Shown here: positions 44,339-55,627 of the stretch, in pieces
Layout: the number at the start of each line of letters is the position of its first letter
How positions within the stretch are numbered: the stretch's first letter is position 1
From: Myxococcus landrumus
Lineage (GTDB): Bacteria; Myxococcota; Myxococcia; Myxococcales; Myxococcaceae
Length of the DNA stretch: 64,000 nt
Reading direction: 5' to 3'
Assembly: GCF_017301635.1 (NCBI RefSeq)
Contig: NZ_CP071091.1
Span: 3,980,001 to 4,044,000 of the forward strand
Notes under the pieces: model-generated
Database searches by the model: none
What the model saw: the letters and a program-made list of their open reading frames with translations, nothing else
Told to the model about the DNA's origin: nothing
Translations under genes and position numbers: made by a program

Positions 44339-45490
44339 TCAGGACACTGGCGCGAAGTGGACGTCGTGGGACGCGACGTCGGAGGCCACGCAGGACAGCA
44401 GCCGCATCCCCTCTTCCGTGAGCGCGGTGCGGTCCTCGCGAGACAGCCGGGCGAAGGGTTCGACTCGCAGCGTGACGCTCCCCTTCGCGCGCTCCAGCTT
44501 CCACATCCCTCGCACGAAGCCATCCACCAGCACCGTCGGACGGATGATGCCGTTGACGGTGAAGACCCGCTTGCGGTGGGGCTCCGAGATGATGCGCGTG
44601 CGGTCCGCATGGGACAGCAGCAGGTTGTCGAACTCGGGAATGAAGCGCACGGGGACGGGCGTGTCCCCATCCGGCCGAGGCGCATCCGGCACGTCGAAGA
44701 GCTCCACGCCCTGCTCATCGCGGAAGGTCCGCAGTTGGGGGCGAAGCTGGTCGAAGACCTCTCCCAGGTGAATCATCCCGGACCAGTGCTGCATGTCCTT
44801 CACGCTCGCCGGGCCGAAGGCGCCCAGGTAGCGCAGGACCAGGTCCTCGCGGGACAACGCGGGCCGCTGGCAGGGGCCCAGCCACGACTCGGACGGAGTG
44901 AACTCCACCTCTCCGCCCACGCCCCACGTTCCGAACGGCGGCACGGTGATGAGTGACTCCGCCATCCGGACCACCATGCTCAACGCTTGTCCATCCCGGT
45001 CGGGCCACTTCTCCTGGAGACGCCGCCCCAGTTCCACCGCGCTCAGGGGCTGCTTCGAGAGCAACCGGCGCCCCTCCGCGAACACCGGCCCCATGTCCAA
45101 CCCCGCAAGCTCTCGCGGGTAGGCGCTGTGTTTGATCATCCGGTCCAACACCGGCTGAAGCACGGGACGGAGGACCGGGTAGTCGCGCGCGGTGACCAGG
45201 TGCTGGGTGGAGCGCAGCGTCGACCCGCGCACCACGCTCCGGTTCTCGTAGCACCGGGTCAGGTCCTGGAGCTGGAAGTGCTCCATCCGCGTCCAGAGGC
45301 CCACATACGGGGGATTCGAGGCCTGGGCTTGGAGCGCAATCAGGTGCTCGATGACCTCCAGGAGCGGGCGCCGGGTCCGGCTCACCAAGAACTGCCGCTG
45401 GAGCAGCGCCCGGTTCAGCTCCCGGGTGGACAGCACACGCGCCAGTCCGCCCTTCCCTTCCCGGCGCGGACTTCGAACTTCCTGGGTCAT
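44339..45490 (-). CDS. AlkZ-like winged-helix DNA glycosylase (HTH_42 family)
   Basis: 383 aa from the ATG at 45490. Family body: VLSTRELNRALLQRQFL, LIALQAQASNPPYVGLWTRM, GSTLRSTQHLV, LRYLGAFGPASVKDMQHWSG, FIPEFDNLLLSHADRTRI and a C-terminal winged part. The Q-x-Q pair (Q54, Q56) is the catalytic signature of the AlkZ-like branch, whereas YcaQ-like members have Q-x-D. AlkZ removes azinomycin interstrand crosslinks and other N7-alkyl adducts in Streptomyces. It may protect against a self-made or encountered alkylator. No biosynthetic genes adjoin it. Confidence 0.85.
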   Translation of the reverse strand: MTQEVRSPRREGKGGLARVLSTRELNRALLQRQFLVSRTRRPLLEVIEHLIALQAQASNPPYVGLWTRMEHFQLQDLTRCYENRSVVRGSTLRSTQHLVTARDYPVLRPVLQPVLDRMIKHSAYPRELAGLDMGPVFAEGRRLLSKQPLSAVELGRRLQEKWPDRDGQALSMVVRMAESLITVPPFGTWGVGGEVEFTPSESWLGPCQRPALSREDLVLRYLGAFGPASVKDMQHWSGMIHLGEVFDQLRPQLRTFRDEQGVELFDVPDAPRPDGDTPVPVRFIPEFDNLLLSHADRTRIISEPHRKRVFTVNGIIRPTVLVDGFVRGMWKLERAKGSVTLRVEPFARLSREDRTALTEEGMRLLSCVASDVASHDVHFAPVS

Positions 45491-45693
45491 GCGGGGACGC
45501 TTTCCTGTTCTCTTCGCGCCTGTCGCCTTGGAGCGCCCCTCCTCAACCGAAATGAAGGGAAAGGGCAACATCATCAAGGAGATGGGAATCATGGGGGAGC
45601 CTGGGGTCCTACGAGTCCGGAGCGACTCGACGACTTGACGGGCCCCACCATGACGGGCAGGCGTGACAGCGATATGTCAGGTATCACCGGGCC

Positions 45694-47121
45694 TCACTGC
45701 GCCGGTGAGTCCTCCATGGGCGCGGCAGGCTCGGCGGCCGGAGCAGGCGCGGGCGCGGCGGGCTCCGCAGGCCCTGTTCCCGTGGGCTTGCGCGTCTTCT
45801 CGAAGGCCTCCGCCGACAGGGGGATGACCTCCTTGAGCGTGGAGTACTCCACCTTGAGCTCCCGAGGCTCGGTGCGCTCGTCGGTGCCCGCGGTGAAGGA
45901 CAGGCGGTTGATTTCGTGCCCGGCCTCCGTCTCCAGCACCACGCGCCAGTTGCCCGGCTTCAGGTTGGACGTGGTGGCGTAGTAGCGGTAACCGCCATCC
46001 GTCCCGTTGCTGCTGACGTTGGCGATGAAGCCGTTGCCGTTGGTCGTCCAGCCCTTCTCGGGGTGGTCGTAGAACCAGCGCACGCGCACCTTGTAGGGCG
46101 CGAAGTTCTTCGGCGCGAAGATGCGGAAGAAGTAGTACGGCTTGTCGCCGGGCCGAATCACGAAGTCCGGGCCGAACCACGTCCACGGCTTGTACCAGAT
46201 GGAGTCATCCACCGACGTGAGCTGGTACACGCCAGGGCTGACGCGCTTCACCTCGTGGTAGATGCCCGCGTACTGCACGGCCAGGGGCACGGGCGGGATG
46301 ACGCCCACCAGGTAGCAGACCAGGAGCGCGGCCTGCACCCCGAAGCCCGGCACCGCCACGTTGCGCACCACGTAGGCCATGTCCGTGCGCCAGCGCGCCA
46401 TCAACCGCATCAGCCCGTACATGCTCGCGCTGCCCAGCGTCACGGCCAGCAGGAACACCCAGAAGCCGATGCGGCCAATCAGCACGGGCAGCAGGCACGC
46501 GAAGTACATCGTCACGCAGAGGCTGAGCAGCGACACGCGGACGACGGGGCCCATCTGCCGGAAGCGCGGGAGCTCGTTGGCCACCAGCAGCCCGAAGAGG
46601 GCCACGACGAACAGGTAGGGCATGAAGCCCGACGTGCTCTTGAACAAGAGCAACATGAAGACGCTGATGAGGCTGCCGAAGAAGAAGTGGACCGCGTCCT
46701 CCCTCCAGCGCCACACCTTCGCCAGCAACGCCGGGGGCTCGGTGCCCTCCGGGTAGCGCTGCTCCAGGAGCAGCAGCGACGCCAGGATGAGCAGGTAGCC
46801 GAAGCTCTGCACCATCGTGAGCCGGTCGTCGATGCGGCTCAGCGAGACGATGTCGTAGAGGAAGCCGCCGAAGAAGAAGGCGGCCATCTCCCACTTCTCA
46901 TGGCGGGTACGGAACGCCTGCACCTTCTGCATCAAGGTGGGCGTCTTCTCCGTGGCCACCAGGTCGTCGGGGTCCACCGCCGCGGGCGAGGTGCCCGGCG
47001 GGGTGTCCGTCAGCGCGACGGCGGCATTCGTGGGAGCAGAGGGGACCGGCGTCGGGTTGGCCGACGGGCCGGCGGTCTCTTCGTTCTTCTCGGAGCTGTT
47101 GGGCGGAGTGGCGGTGACCAC
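45694..47121 (-). CDS. DUF2914 multi-pass membrane protein
   Basis: 475 aa. A Pro/Thr-rich cytoplasmic-looking start (1-70) is followed by about eight TM helices (80-285; FFFGGFLYDIVSLSRIDDRL, GYLLILASLLLLEQ, AVHFFFGSLISVFMLLLF). A C-terminal DUF2914 beta domain (300-430) has SIWYKPWTWFGPDFVI, YYFFRIFAPKNFAPYKVRVRWFYDHPEKGW and GNWRVVLETEAGHEINRLSF. DUF2914 proteins are widespread in Proteobacteria without known function. A Pro/Ala tail ends it. Confidence 0.85.
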   Translation of the reverse strand: MVTATPPNSSEKNEETAGPSANPTPVPSAPTNAAVALTDTPPGTSPAAVDPDDLVATEKTPTLMQKVQAFRTRHEKWEMAAFFFGGFLYDIVSLSRIDDRLTMVQSFGYLLILASLLLLEQRYPEGTEPPALLAKVWRWREDAVHFFFGSLISVFMLLLFKSTSGFMPYLFVVALFGLLVANELPRFRQMGPVVRVSLLSLCVTMYFACLLPVLIGRIGFWVFLLAVTLGSASMYGLMRLMARWRTDMAYVVRNVAVPGFGVQAALLVCYLVGVIPPVPLAVQYAGIYHEVKRVSPGVYQLTSVDDSIWYKPWTWFGPDFVIRPGDKPYYFFRIFAPKNFAPYKVRVRWFYDHPEKGWTTNGNGFIANVSSNGTDGGYRYYATTSNLKPGNWRVVLETEAGHEINRLSFTAGTDERTEPRELKVEYSTLKEVIPLSAEAFEKTRKPTGTGPAEPAAPAPAPAAEPAAPMEDSPAQ

Positions 47122-47161
47122 GGAGATTCCTCGCGGTTGCGGCCGCCCATTCTAGCCGCGG

Positions 47162-47191
47162 ACGTGGGGGCGGGTCTTCCCTCCCCCACGT
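47162..47191 (-). terminator. Hairpin after grxD
   Basis: ACGTGGGGG / CCCCCACGT, a perfect 9-bp stem with a 12-nt loop, 13 nt past the grxD stop. Confidence 0.5.
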
Positions 47192-47204
47192 TTGAGCCGG
47201 AATC

Positions 47205-47525
47205 TCAGGCCGGCGGCTTGCCGGCGACCAGGTCAGCCAGCTCACCCCGCTCGGCCAGCTCGGTCAGGATGTCCGAGCCGCCGATGAACTGCCCGCGGAT
47301 GAAGATCTGCGGAATGGTGGGCCAGTTCGTGTAGTCCTTGATGCCCTGGCGCACCTCGGGGTCGGCCAGCACGTCCACCGTGAAGACCTCACCGTGGGGC
47401 TGGAGCAGCGACAGCGCCCGCGCGGAGAAGCCGCACTGGGGGAACAGGGCATTGCCCTTCATGAAGAGGACGATGGGGTGCGACTGCGTAATCTGGTCGA
47501 ACCGGGCCTTGAGCTCTGGGGTCAT
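47205..47525 (-). CDS. grxD: Monothiol glutaredoxin (Grx4 type)
   Basis: 106 aa from the ATG at 47525. CGFS active site (C31) in LFPQCGFSARAL, plus VLFMKGN, NWPTIPQIFIRGQFIGGSDIL. Monothiol CGFS glutaredoxins carry [2Fe-2S] clusters and act with BolA proteins. The bolA gene lies 17 nt upstream, so both are one transcript. The length is that of a single-domain Grx. Confidence 0.96.
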   Translation of the reverse strand: MTPELKARFDQITQSHPIVLFMKGNALFPQCGFSARALSLLQPHGEVFTVDVLADPEVRQGIKDYTNWPTIPQIFIRGQFIGGSDILTELAERGELADLVAGKPPA

Positions 47526-47542
47526 GGCAAAGGTCTCTTTCT

Positions 47543-47800
47543 CTAGCGATTCCCGAGCTTCTTCCACTGCTCGGGCGAGTACGTCTTGAGGGCGAGTGCG
47601 TGCAGCTCGCCGGTCTGCAACCACGTCTGAAGCGGCGCATACACGAGCTTGTGCTGCTGGACCATCATCTTGCCGGCGAAGTCGGGGCTGATGACACGCG
47701 CCTCGAAGTGGTCTCCCGTCCCCGTGGTATCCCGCACCTCCACCTCGGAGCCCGGCAGGGCCTCCAGGATGCGGCTGCGGATGAAGTCTGCGTCGAGCAT
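47543..47800 (-). CDS. bolA: BolA family protein
   Basis: 85 aa from the ATG at 47800, which overlaps the yqgE stop by one base (TGATG). BolA fold: IRSRILEALPGSEVEVRDTTGTGDHFEARVISPDFAGKMMVQQHKLVYAPL and LHALALKTYSPEQW. The conserved invariant His of the family is present in QQHKLVY. It probably binds a Fe-S cluster jointly with the downstream CGFS glutaredoxin. It is closer to short BolA/IbaG proteins than to long E. coli BolA. Confidence 0.95.
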   Translation of the reverse strand: MLDADFIRSRILEALPGSEVEVRDTTGTGDHFEARVISPDFAGKMMVQQHKLVYAPLQTWLQTGELHALALKTYSPEQWKKLGNR

Positions 47801-48345
47801 CAGTTCATTCCCCTTCCCATGACCAACATGGCCGGGTCCACGCCCATGCCACGTAACGTGGTCTCCCACAATTTGCCGGGCTCCTGGCCCAGCACCGCCT
47901 CCGCGGTGGCCTCCGTGAAGAGCCACGAGCCCGCCGCGATTTCACTCTCCAACTGCCGGGGGCCCCAGCCCGCATAGCCCAGGCAGAAGCGCAGCCGGGG
48001 CGAGGCCCGCTCCAACAAGGGGCCCAACGCGTCCAGCGTCACGCTGAGGAACAGGCCCGGCAGCACCGAGTGCTTCTCGAGCAGCTCGTCATCGTCGTGC
48101 AGCACGAAGCCCCGCTGGGGCTCCACGGGCCCGCCGACGAAGACGGGGTGGCTGGAGCGGTCCGTGTGGATGTCCAGCTTCTGCCCTCGCGCCAGCTCCC
48201 CCAGGGTCAGCGCCGCGCCCCGGTTCACGACGAGCCCCATGGAGCCGGACTCCCCATGCTCAATCATCAGGATGACGGAGCGGTAGAAGTTCGGGTCCCC
48301 GAGCTGAGGCATGGCCAGCAGGAAGCCGGGAGCGAGGTTCTTCAC
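47800..48345 (-). CDS. YqgE/AlgH family protein
   Basis: 181 aa, GTG start. UPF0301/DUF179 signatures: APGFLLAMPQLGDPNFYRSVILMIEHGESGSMGLVVNR, VFVGGPVEPQRGFVLH and CLGYAGWGPRQLESEIAAGSWL. The biochemical role of the family is unknown; some members affect alginate or stress regulons. It leads the yqgE-bolA-grxD run. Confidence 0.94.
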   Translation of the reverse strand: MKNLAPGFLLAMPQLGDPNFYRSVILMIEHGESGSMGLVVNRGAALTLGELARGQKLDIHTDRSSHPVFVGGPVEPQRGFVLHDDDELLEKHSVLPGLFLSVTLDALGPLLERASPRLRFCLGYAGWGPRQLESEIAAGSWLFTEATAEAVLGQEPGKLWETTLRGMGVDPAMLVMGRGMN

Positions 48346-48429
48346 GGAGCGAGCATCAACCGTTCGAGCGGGCGGCGCAACCGGAACCGCCCCGCTCGTG
48401 GGATTGGGCGCCCTCGGCGTGGCCGGGGC

Positions 48430-48891
48430 TCAGTGCCAGCTGGTGTGCTTGGACTGAAGCGCCTCGGAGAGCCGCTCCGGGTTCAGGGGCTTGCCGATGA
48501 AGAGGTCCGCGCCCAGGCCCTTGCACTTGCGCGCCATGGCCGAGTCGCTCATCGCGCTCACGCCGATGAGCACCGCTTGAGGGAAGCGCTCGCGCAACCG
48601 TGACATCAGCGTGGCGCCGCTCCGGCCGGGGAGGAACACGTCGACGATGGCGGCGTCCATGCGCTTGTTGCGCACCGCGAACTCCGCTTCCTCGGCGCTC
48701 CCCACGGGCATCGGCTCGTAGCCCCAGCCCGCGAGCATCTCCACCAGAATCTCGCGGTGCGCCGGGTCGTCCTCCACGACGAGCACGGCACTGCGCACGG
48801 GCTCCAGCTTCAGCGCGTCGTCGCGCTCGGTGCGCTGCTTGGCTTCGCCGTCGAGCACGGGGATCAACTCTTCGGTGGTGGGCAGGGACAT
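48430..48891 (-). CDS. Single-domain response regulator
   Basis: 153 aa from the ATG at 48891. CheY-like receiver (about 35-145): acidic pair in AVLVVEDDPAHREILVEML, phospho-acceptor Asp in AAIVDVFLPGRSG, VSAMSD and the KP lysine in FIGKPLNPERL. The N-terminal 30 residues are acidic and charged. No output domain is present, so it acts by protein contact. No histidine kinase is adjacent. Confidence 0.85.
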   Translation of the reverse strand: MSLPTTEELIPVLDGEAKQRTERDDALKLEPVRSAVLVVEDDPAHREILVEMLAGWGYEPMPVGSAEEAEFAVRNKRMDAAIVDVFLPGRSGATLMSRLRERFPQAVLIGVSAMSDSAMARKCKGLGADLFIGKPLNPERLSEALQSKHTSWH

Positions 48892-48983
48892 GAGGGTCAC
48901 CGGTGGGCAAAAAGGTTCCGTGTGATGGGAACCCACATTTCCACGGTGGGAATTCCTTGCACCCCGCAGGGAAGGGCCGAGGC

Positions 48984-49796
48984 TCAGGTGACCTTGCGAG
49001 GGCTCGCCGAAAGCGCCTGGGAAGCGAGCGATGCGCCGAGCACCAGGAGGACCAGGAGCGCCCAGGCGGGGAGGACGACGCGCGAGCCGCCCTCGTAGAT
49101 GAGGGCCGCGTAGCTGGTGCCCAGATAGCGGCCCAGCGACATGGGCTCCATCCGGGCGATGCCGAAGAAGCTCACCGTGGACTCGGTGAGGATGGCGGTG
49201 GGCAGGCGGCTGAGGAACACGGCCAGCGCGAAGGGGCGCAGCGCGGGCCACAGGTGGACGCGAAGGATGTGAGTCCCTCCCCCTCCGAGAGCACGGGCCG
49301 CGGCGACGAACTCCTGCCCCTCGAGGGTGGCCAGCCGGTTGCGGAATATGCGCGCCGGCCCCGCCCAGCCCACCAGCGCGAGCGAAGCAACCATCAACCC
49401 GAAAGGCCCCAGGCCCCCGCTGTGTCCCGCGTCCGCGAGCGACTGGCCCGCGAGCTGGAGCACCATCACCACGAGCACGTCAGGCAGGGCGAAGACGGCA
49501 TCGACGCCGCGGAGAATCGTCTGCTCCCATGCGCCGCCCAGCAGTCGAGCCACGGCCGCGACCAACAAGCCGATGAGCGTGCCCAGTCCGCCAGCGCAGA
49601 GTCCCACGGCGAGGGAGACCCAGAGCCCACCGAAGGCCAGCTCGCAGACGGTGCGGTCGGGGCGCATCGGGTCGACGCCCAGCGGACAGGCGCTGGCGAG
49701 CTGCTCCGGAAAGAGGCGCCCGGCCACGAGGCTCAGGACACCGAGGCCCACGAGCAACACCAGTCCCCAACGAGCGCGAGAGGGAACAGCACTCAT
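48984..49796 (-). CDS. Peptide/nickel-type ABC transporter permease (OppC/DppC-like)
   Basis: 270 aa with about six TM helices and the permease EAA-like loop FRNRLATLEGQEFVAAARALGGGGTHILRVHLWPALRP. It would form the membrane channel with the upstream OppB-like protein. The ATG overlaps the previous stop (ATGA). The loop carries a Gly4 run and the periplasmic segment is short; it is more diverged than typical OppC. Confidence 0.87.
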   Translation of the reverse strand: MSAVPSRARWGLVLLVGLGVLSLVAGRLFPEQLASACPLGVDPMRPDRTVCELAFGGLWVSLAVGLCAGGLGTLIGLLVAAVARLLGGAWEQTILRGVDAVFALPDVLVVMVLQLAGQSLADAGHSGGLGPFGLMVASLALVGWAGPARIFRNRLATLEGQEFVAAARALGGGGTHILRVHLWPALRPFALAVFLSRLPTAILTESTVSFFGIARMEPMSLGRYLGTSYAALIYEGGSRVVLPAWALLVLLVLGASLASQALSASPRKVT

Positions 49797-50677
49797 GCGC
49801 GAGCCTCCCGCGAGCGAGGGTCCACCACATGACGCAGCACTTCGACCCCGAGGCTGACGATGACGAGCAGCGAAGCGAACGTGGTGGTCGCGACGACAAC
49901 GACGGCGACCTGCTTGTTGAGGACGGCGAGCACGTAGAGCTGACCGAAGTAAGGGAGCCCCAGCACCCGCTCGGCGGCGAACGAGCCCGCGAGCAGCGTG
50001 GTGGCGACCGGGCCCACCGCATCGAGCAGCGCGGGCAGCACATTGGGCAGCACGTGACGGCGCAGGACGGTGCCGGGGGCCAGCCCCTTGCCCAGCGCGG
50101 TCCGCACATAGTCGCGCGAGAGCTCCGTCTCCAGGGCGTCACCGACGAGGGTGCCCAGGAAGATGCCGGGCCAGATGGAGGTCACCAGGGCCGCGGTCAG
50201 CTCCGGCAGCATGTGTCCACGCTCCACCACGGCGGGAGCGAACAGCAGCGCGGGGATGAACACGGGAGTGCCGAAGGCGAGCGCCGGAACGATGTCACCC
50301 AGCGCGGCCCACCGCCCCTTGCGCCACTGGGTCCGCACCAGCGCGAAGCCCAGCGCCCAGGCCAGCGCCAACGGGAGCGCCATCATGCCTACGCCGACAC
50401 TGCCGGACAGCTTGCGCGCGAGCTCATCACCCGTGATGCCCTGTGCACTCGTGCCGAGCCGCTCGCCGCGCCACAGCTTCTCCCAAGGCCGCAGGAACCC
50501 GAGCGGCTCACCGATGCCCAGGTCCCGCTTGTACGAAGCCGCGAGCTCTGGAGACACCTGCCGCTTCGCATCGCTCTCGGTGGTGAGCGGCAACATGGCC
50601 ATGAGGAAGTACGAGGCCACCGCCACCACGGGCACCAGCACGAGCTGCCGTCCCAGCTTCTGGAGCAGGGTTCTCAC
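49793..50677 (-). CDS. Peptide/nickel-type ABC transporter permease (OppB/DppB-like)
   Basis: 294 aa, GTG start. First helix VLVPVVAVASYFLMAMLP, then LGIGEPLGFLRPWEKLWRGERLGTS (the OppB periplasmic signature region), and the ATPase-contact loop LETELSRDYVRTALGKGLAPGTVLRRHVLPNVLPALLDAVG. Paired with the OppC-like gene. The substrate-binding gene lies 600 nt upstream across a non-coding stretch, and no OppD/OppF ATPase is present. Confidence 0.88.
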   Translation of the reverse strand: MRTLLQKLGRQLVLVPVVAVASYFLMAMLPLTTESDAKRQVSPELAASYKRDLGIGEPLGFLRPWEKLWRGERLGTSAQGITGDELARKLSGSVGVGMMALPLALAWALGFALVRTQWRKGRWAALGDIVPALAFGTPVFIPALLFAPAVVERGHMLPELTAALVTSIWPGIFLGTLVGDALETELSRDYVRTALGKGLAPGTVLRRHVLPNVLPALLDAVGPVATTLLAGSFAAERVLGLPYFGQLYVLAVLNKQVAVVVVATTTFASLLVIVSLGVEVLRHVVDPRSREARA

Positions 50678-51280
50678 GAGGCCACCTCACGCGGCGAAGA
50701 GCCTGTGCGGCGGTGCGTCACTGAACTCGAGCGCGCCGACACACGCCGGCGAGGCGCTACGTCGAGCTGAGCGCTCACGGGAAGCGCTGCGTCGGATGCG
50801 GCGTCGATGCCACCACCCGTCCCCGAGCGAAGTGCACGAAGGGACACCGCCACCTCGCGGGACTCGGGCACACACCGCCTCGACATCGACACCACGCCGA
50901 GCGGAACAGTCGCGGAGCCCATCCCATCCTCGTCGCACGCAGCACCCGGAAGCACGTCACTCCACATCAAGGCGCAGCCACGAACCGCCGCACCCACCTC
51001 AGGAGCAGAGGGCTTGCGACGCCCCCCAGTGCTCACGGATGAATCCACATCCCATCGCGCACGGAGCACGCAGCATGACGTCATCATCGCGAAGGACACA
51101 TGCCAGAACGTGGAGTCCCTCGACCCGGGCAAGCTCTTCACGGTGTGCCCTCGGCCCGCTTCGCATCGAGGACGAGCGCCGACAATCGCAGCGCGCGCTG
51201 CGGCACGAGCACGCAGCACAACGTCTTCGCCGCGCTCGCCGCGGGCGCTTCCGTGGAAGTCCTCCGCTTGAGCAAGCTCT
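50678..51280. other. Gene-free 603-nt stretch between oppB- and oppA-like genes, probably decayed
   Basis: No reading frame here has family motifs or steady third-position GC, and GC looks lower than the flanks. The distal part repeats the 3' end of the oppA-like gene (see the 143-bp-spaced repeat). It may be the remnant of a duplicated or deleted transporter gene. Confidence 0.55.
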
Positions 51281-51346
51281 TCACGGCGCGCCCTCGGCCC
51301 GCTTCGCATCGAGGACGGGAGCCGACAGTCGCAGCGTGCGCAGCGC
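51131..51346. repeat. Imperfect direct repeat of the oppA-like 3' end
   Basis: 51131-51203 and 51274-51346 match at about 65 of 73 bases, with starts 143 nt apart. The second copy overlaps the end of the coding region; the first lies in the non-coding spacer. Confidence 0.8.
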
Positions 51347-52987
51347 GAGGAAGTTGAACGGGTCCACATCCAAGCCGCGCAGCGTGTCGCGAGCCCGGAA
51401 GTAGCGGTCCGGGTGGTACACCGGCGCAATCACCGCCTGCTCCCCGACCAGCACCTCCTGGGCCAGCGTGTACAGCGAGCGCGCCTTCGCCTCATCCGCC
51501 TCCCCATCCGCCGCCTCCAGGAGCTGCTCGAAGCGCCCCATGGGCTCACCACCGCCCTGCGTCTCCCATCCTGTCTGGTGATTGCCCGAGCGCTCGAAGA
51601 GCGTGAAGAACGTGTTCGGATGCGCGTAGTCCCCGCCCAGTCGCCGCAGGTACAAGTCGTACGCCCGAGGCCCCTGCGCCGTCCGCCGCGCAATCTCCGC
51701 CGAGAAGTCCGAGCGAGCCTCCAACACCACCTGCACGCCCACCCGCGCGAGCTGCGCCACGATGCGCTCCGCGATGGCCACCTCGGGCACGAAGTTGTCG
51801 CCACTGCGATACACGAGCCGCAGCGGCCGCTCCATCCCCGGCACTCCCGCTAGCTCCGTCTTCGCGCGCTCCGGCTCGAAGTGCGGCAGCCGCGCCGCCT
51901 CCTCCGACGAAGCAGCCCCGGGCAGCTCCGGTGGGAGCAGGACATGTGAAGGCCGAGCCGCCGGCAACAACCCCGACACCAGCGCCTCCCGGTCCAACGC
52001 CCGAGACAGCGCACGGCGAACCTCGGGCCTGTCCAGCGGCGCCCGCTCCGTGTTGAAGGCCAGGTAGTACGTGGACAGGAGCGGCTCGCGCTGCAGGTCC
52101 TCCGGCCGCTTCACCCGAAGCGCCGCGGCGCTGTCCACGAAGACGAAGTCCACCCGCCCCCGCTCATACAGCGCCGGACCAATCTCCGACTTCATCAAGG
52201 TGATGACGGGCACGGGCGACTCGCCCTCGGCCAGAGGCGGAGGAAACGCCGAGCGCGGGTTGTAGACCAGCCGCACCCGTTCCCCCGCGCGGTCCCAGCT
52301 CTCCACGCGATACGGCCCCAGCGCCAACGGTCGTCCATCGCGAGGCCGGTCGAAGTAGTCCCGGACCTCCTCCACCGAGCGCCCCTCCAGGTCCGCCGAG
52401 GGCGCGGGGTAGAAGATGTACACATTCGCCACGCGGGCCAGGAAGTAGCTGCGCGGATGCGCCAGCGTCACCCGCAACGTGTGCGAGTCCACGGCCTCGA
52501 CTCCCACCTTCTCCAGCGCCGCGACGATGTCGGCCTCGGAAGCCATCCGGTCCTGGAGCGCGAGCGCCTCCGCCGCGCCCTCCAGGTCCGCCATCTCCCC
52601 TCGCTCGCGGCCACGCAGCGCGCGCCGCCATCCCACGACGAAGTCGCGCGCCACCAGCGGCGCCCCATCCGACCAGCTCACATCCTGGCGCAGGTGGAAG
52701 ACGTAGACCTCGCGCCCCTGCGCATCGCGAGACCGCTCCCACCGCTCCGCGAGTCCCGGCCGCACCGAGTGGTCCGCGCCCAGCACCGTGAGCCCTCGCT
52801 GGGTCGCCAGCATCACCGGATAGTTGGCCCAGCTGTCCGGGTCCGAGTGGCTCCAGTCCAGCGTGGTGGGCATCGCGGGCACCACCACCTTCACGCCCGC
52901 GTCGGGCTGGAAGCCGCAAGGTCCACAGGCCCCGGTCACCCAGGCCAGCAACAGACACCACCAGGCGAGTCGAGCGCGAGGAGCCAC
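51281..52987 (-). CDS. Extracellular solute-binding lipoprotein (family 5, OppA-like)
   Basis: 568 aa from a GTG at 52987, which gives a normal lipoprotein signal (MAPRARLAWW..VTGAC, C21). A GTG at 53125 has a better ribosome site but yields an overlong leader. SBP_bac_5 features: LTVLGADHSVRPGLAERWERS, VYVFHLRQDVSWSDGAPLVARDFVVGWRRAL, YYLAFNTERAPLDRPEVRRALSRALDREALV and HPNTFFTLFERSGNHQTGW. It would bind peptides or similar ligands for the OppBC-like permeases. A solo role in sensing is possible. Confidence 0.88.
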   Translation of the reverse strand: MAPRARLAWWCLLLAWVTGACGPCGFQPDAGVKVVVPAMPTTLDWSHSDPDSWANYPVMLATQRGLTVLGADHSVRPGLAERWERSRDAQGREVYVFHLRQDVSWSDGAPLVARDFVVGWRRALRGRERGEMADLEGAAEALALQDRMASEADIVAALEKVGVEAVDSHTLRVTLAHPRSYFLARVANVYIFYPAPSADLEGRSVEEVRDYFDRPRDGRPLALGPYRVESWDRAGERVRLVYNPRSAFPPPLAEGESPVPVITLMKSEIGPALYERGRVDFVFVDSAAALRVKRPEDLQREPLLSTYYLAFNTERAPLDRPEVRRALSRALDREALVSGLLPAARPSHVLLPPELPGAASSEEAARLPHFEPERAKTELAGVPGMERPLRLVYRSGDNFVPEVAIAERIVAQLARVGVQVVLEARSDFSAEIARRTAQGPRAYDLYLRRLGGDYAHPNTFFTLFERSGNHQTGWETQGGGEPMGRFEQLLEAADGEADEAKARSLYTLAQEVLVGEQAVIAPVYHPDRYFRARDTLRGLDVDPFNFLALRTLRLSAPVLDAKRAEGAP

Positions 52988-53157
52988 CGGGCCACGTTGT
53001 ACCGCGAAGCACGCACCCGAGGACACAGAAGCCCGTGCCCCCTGGCCGCCCGCCCACCGGCCCCAGAAAGACAGAAGCCAGGGGACCGGCGAATCGCACC
53101 GGCGCCCTGGCTTCGAGTCACTCACGGAAGGCCGAAGCCCTCCGCGTCATCCCAGCC

Positions 53158-55611
<2,454 letters not shown>

Positions 55612-55627
55612 GTATCCGCCACCTGCT

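Noticed and set aside
41592-44504. 970-codon minus-strand frame over rsmE and the aminopeptidase
   Set aside because: Antisense shadow; both plus-strand genes have complete family signatures.
50674-51429. Open minus-strand frame filling the spacer before oppB and ending in its start codon
   Set aside because: Third-position GC falls to about half in part of it, there is no motif, and no ABC ATPase signature is present.
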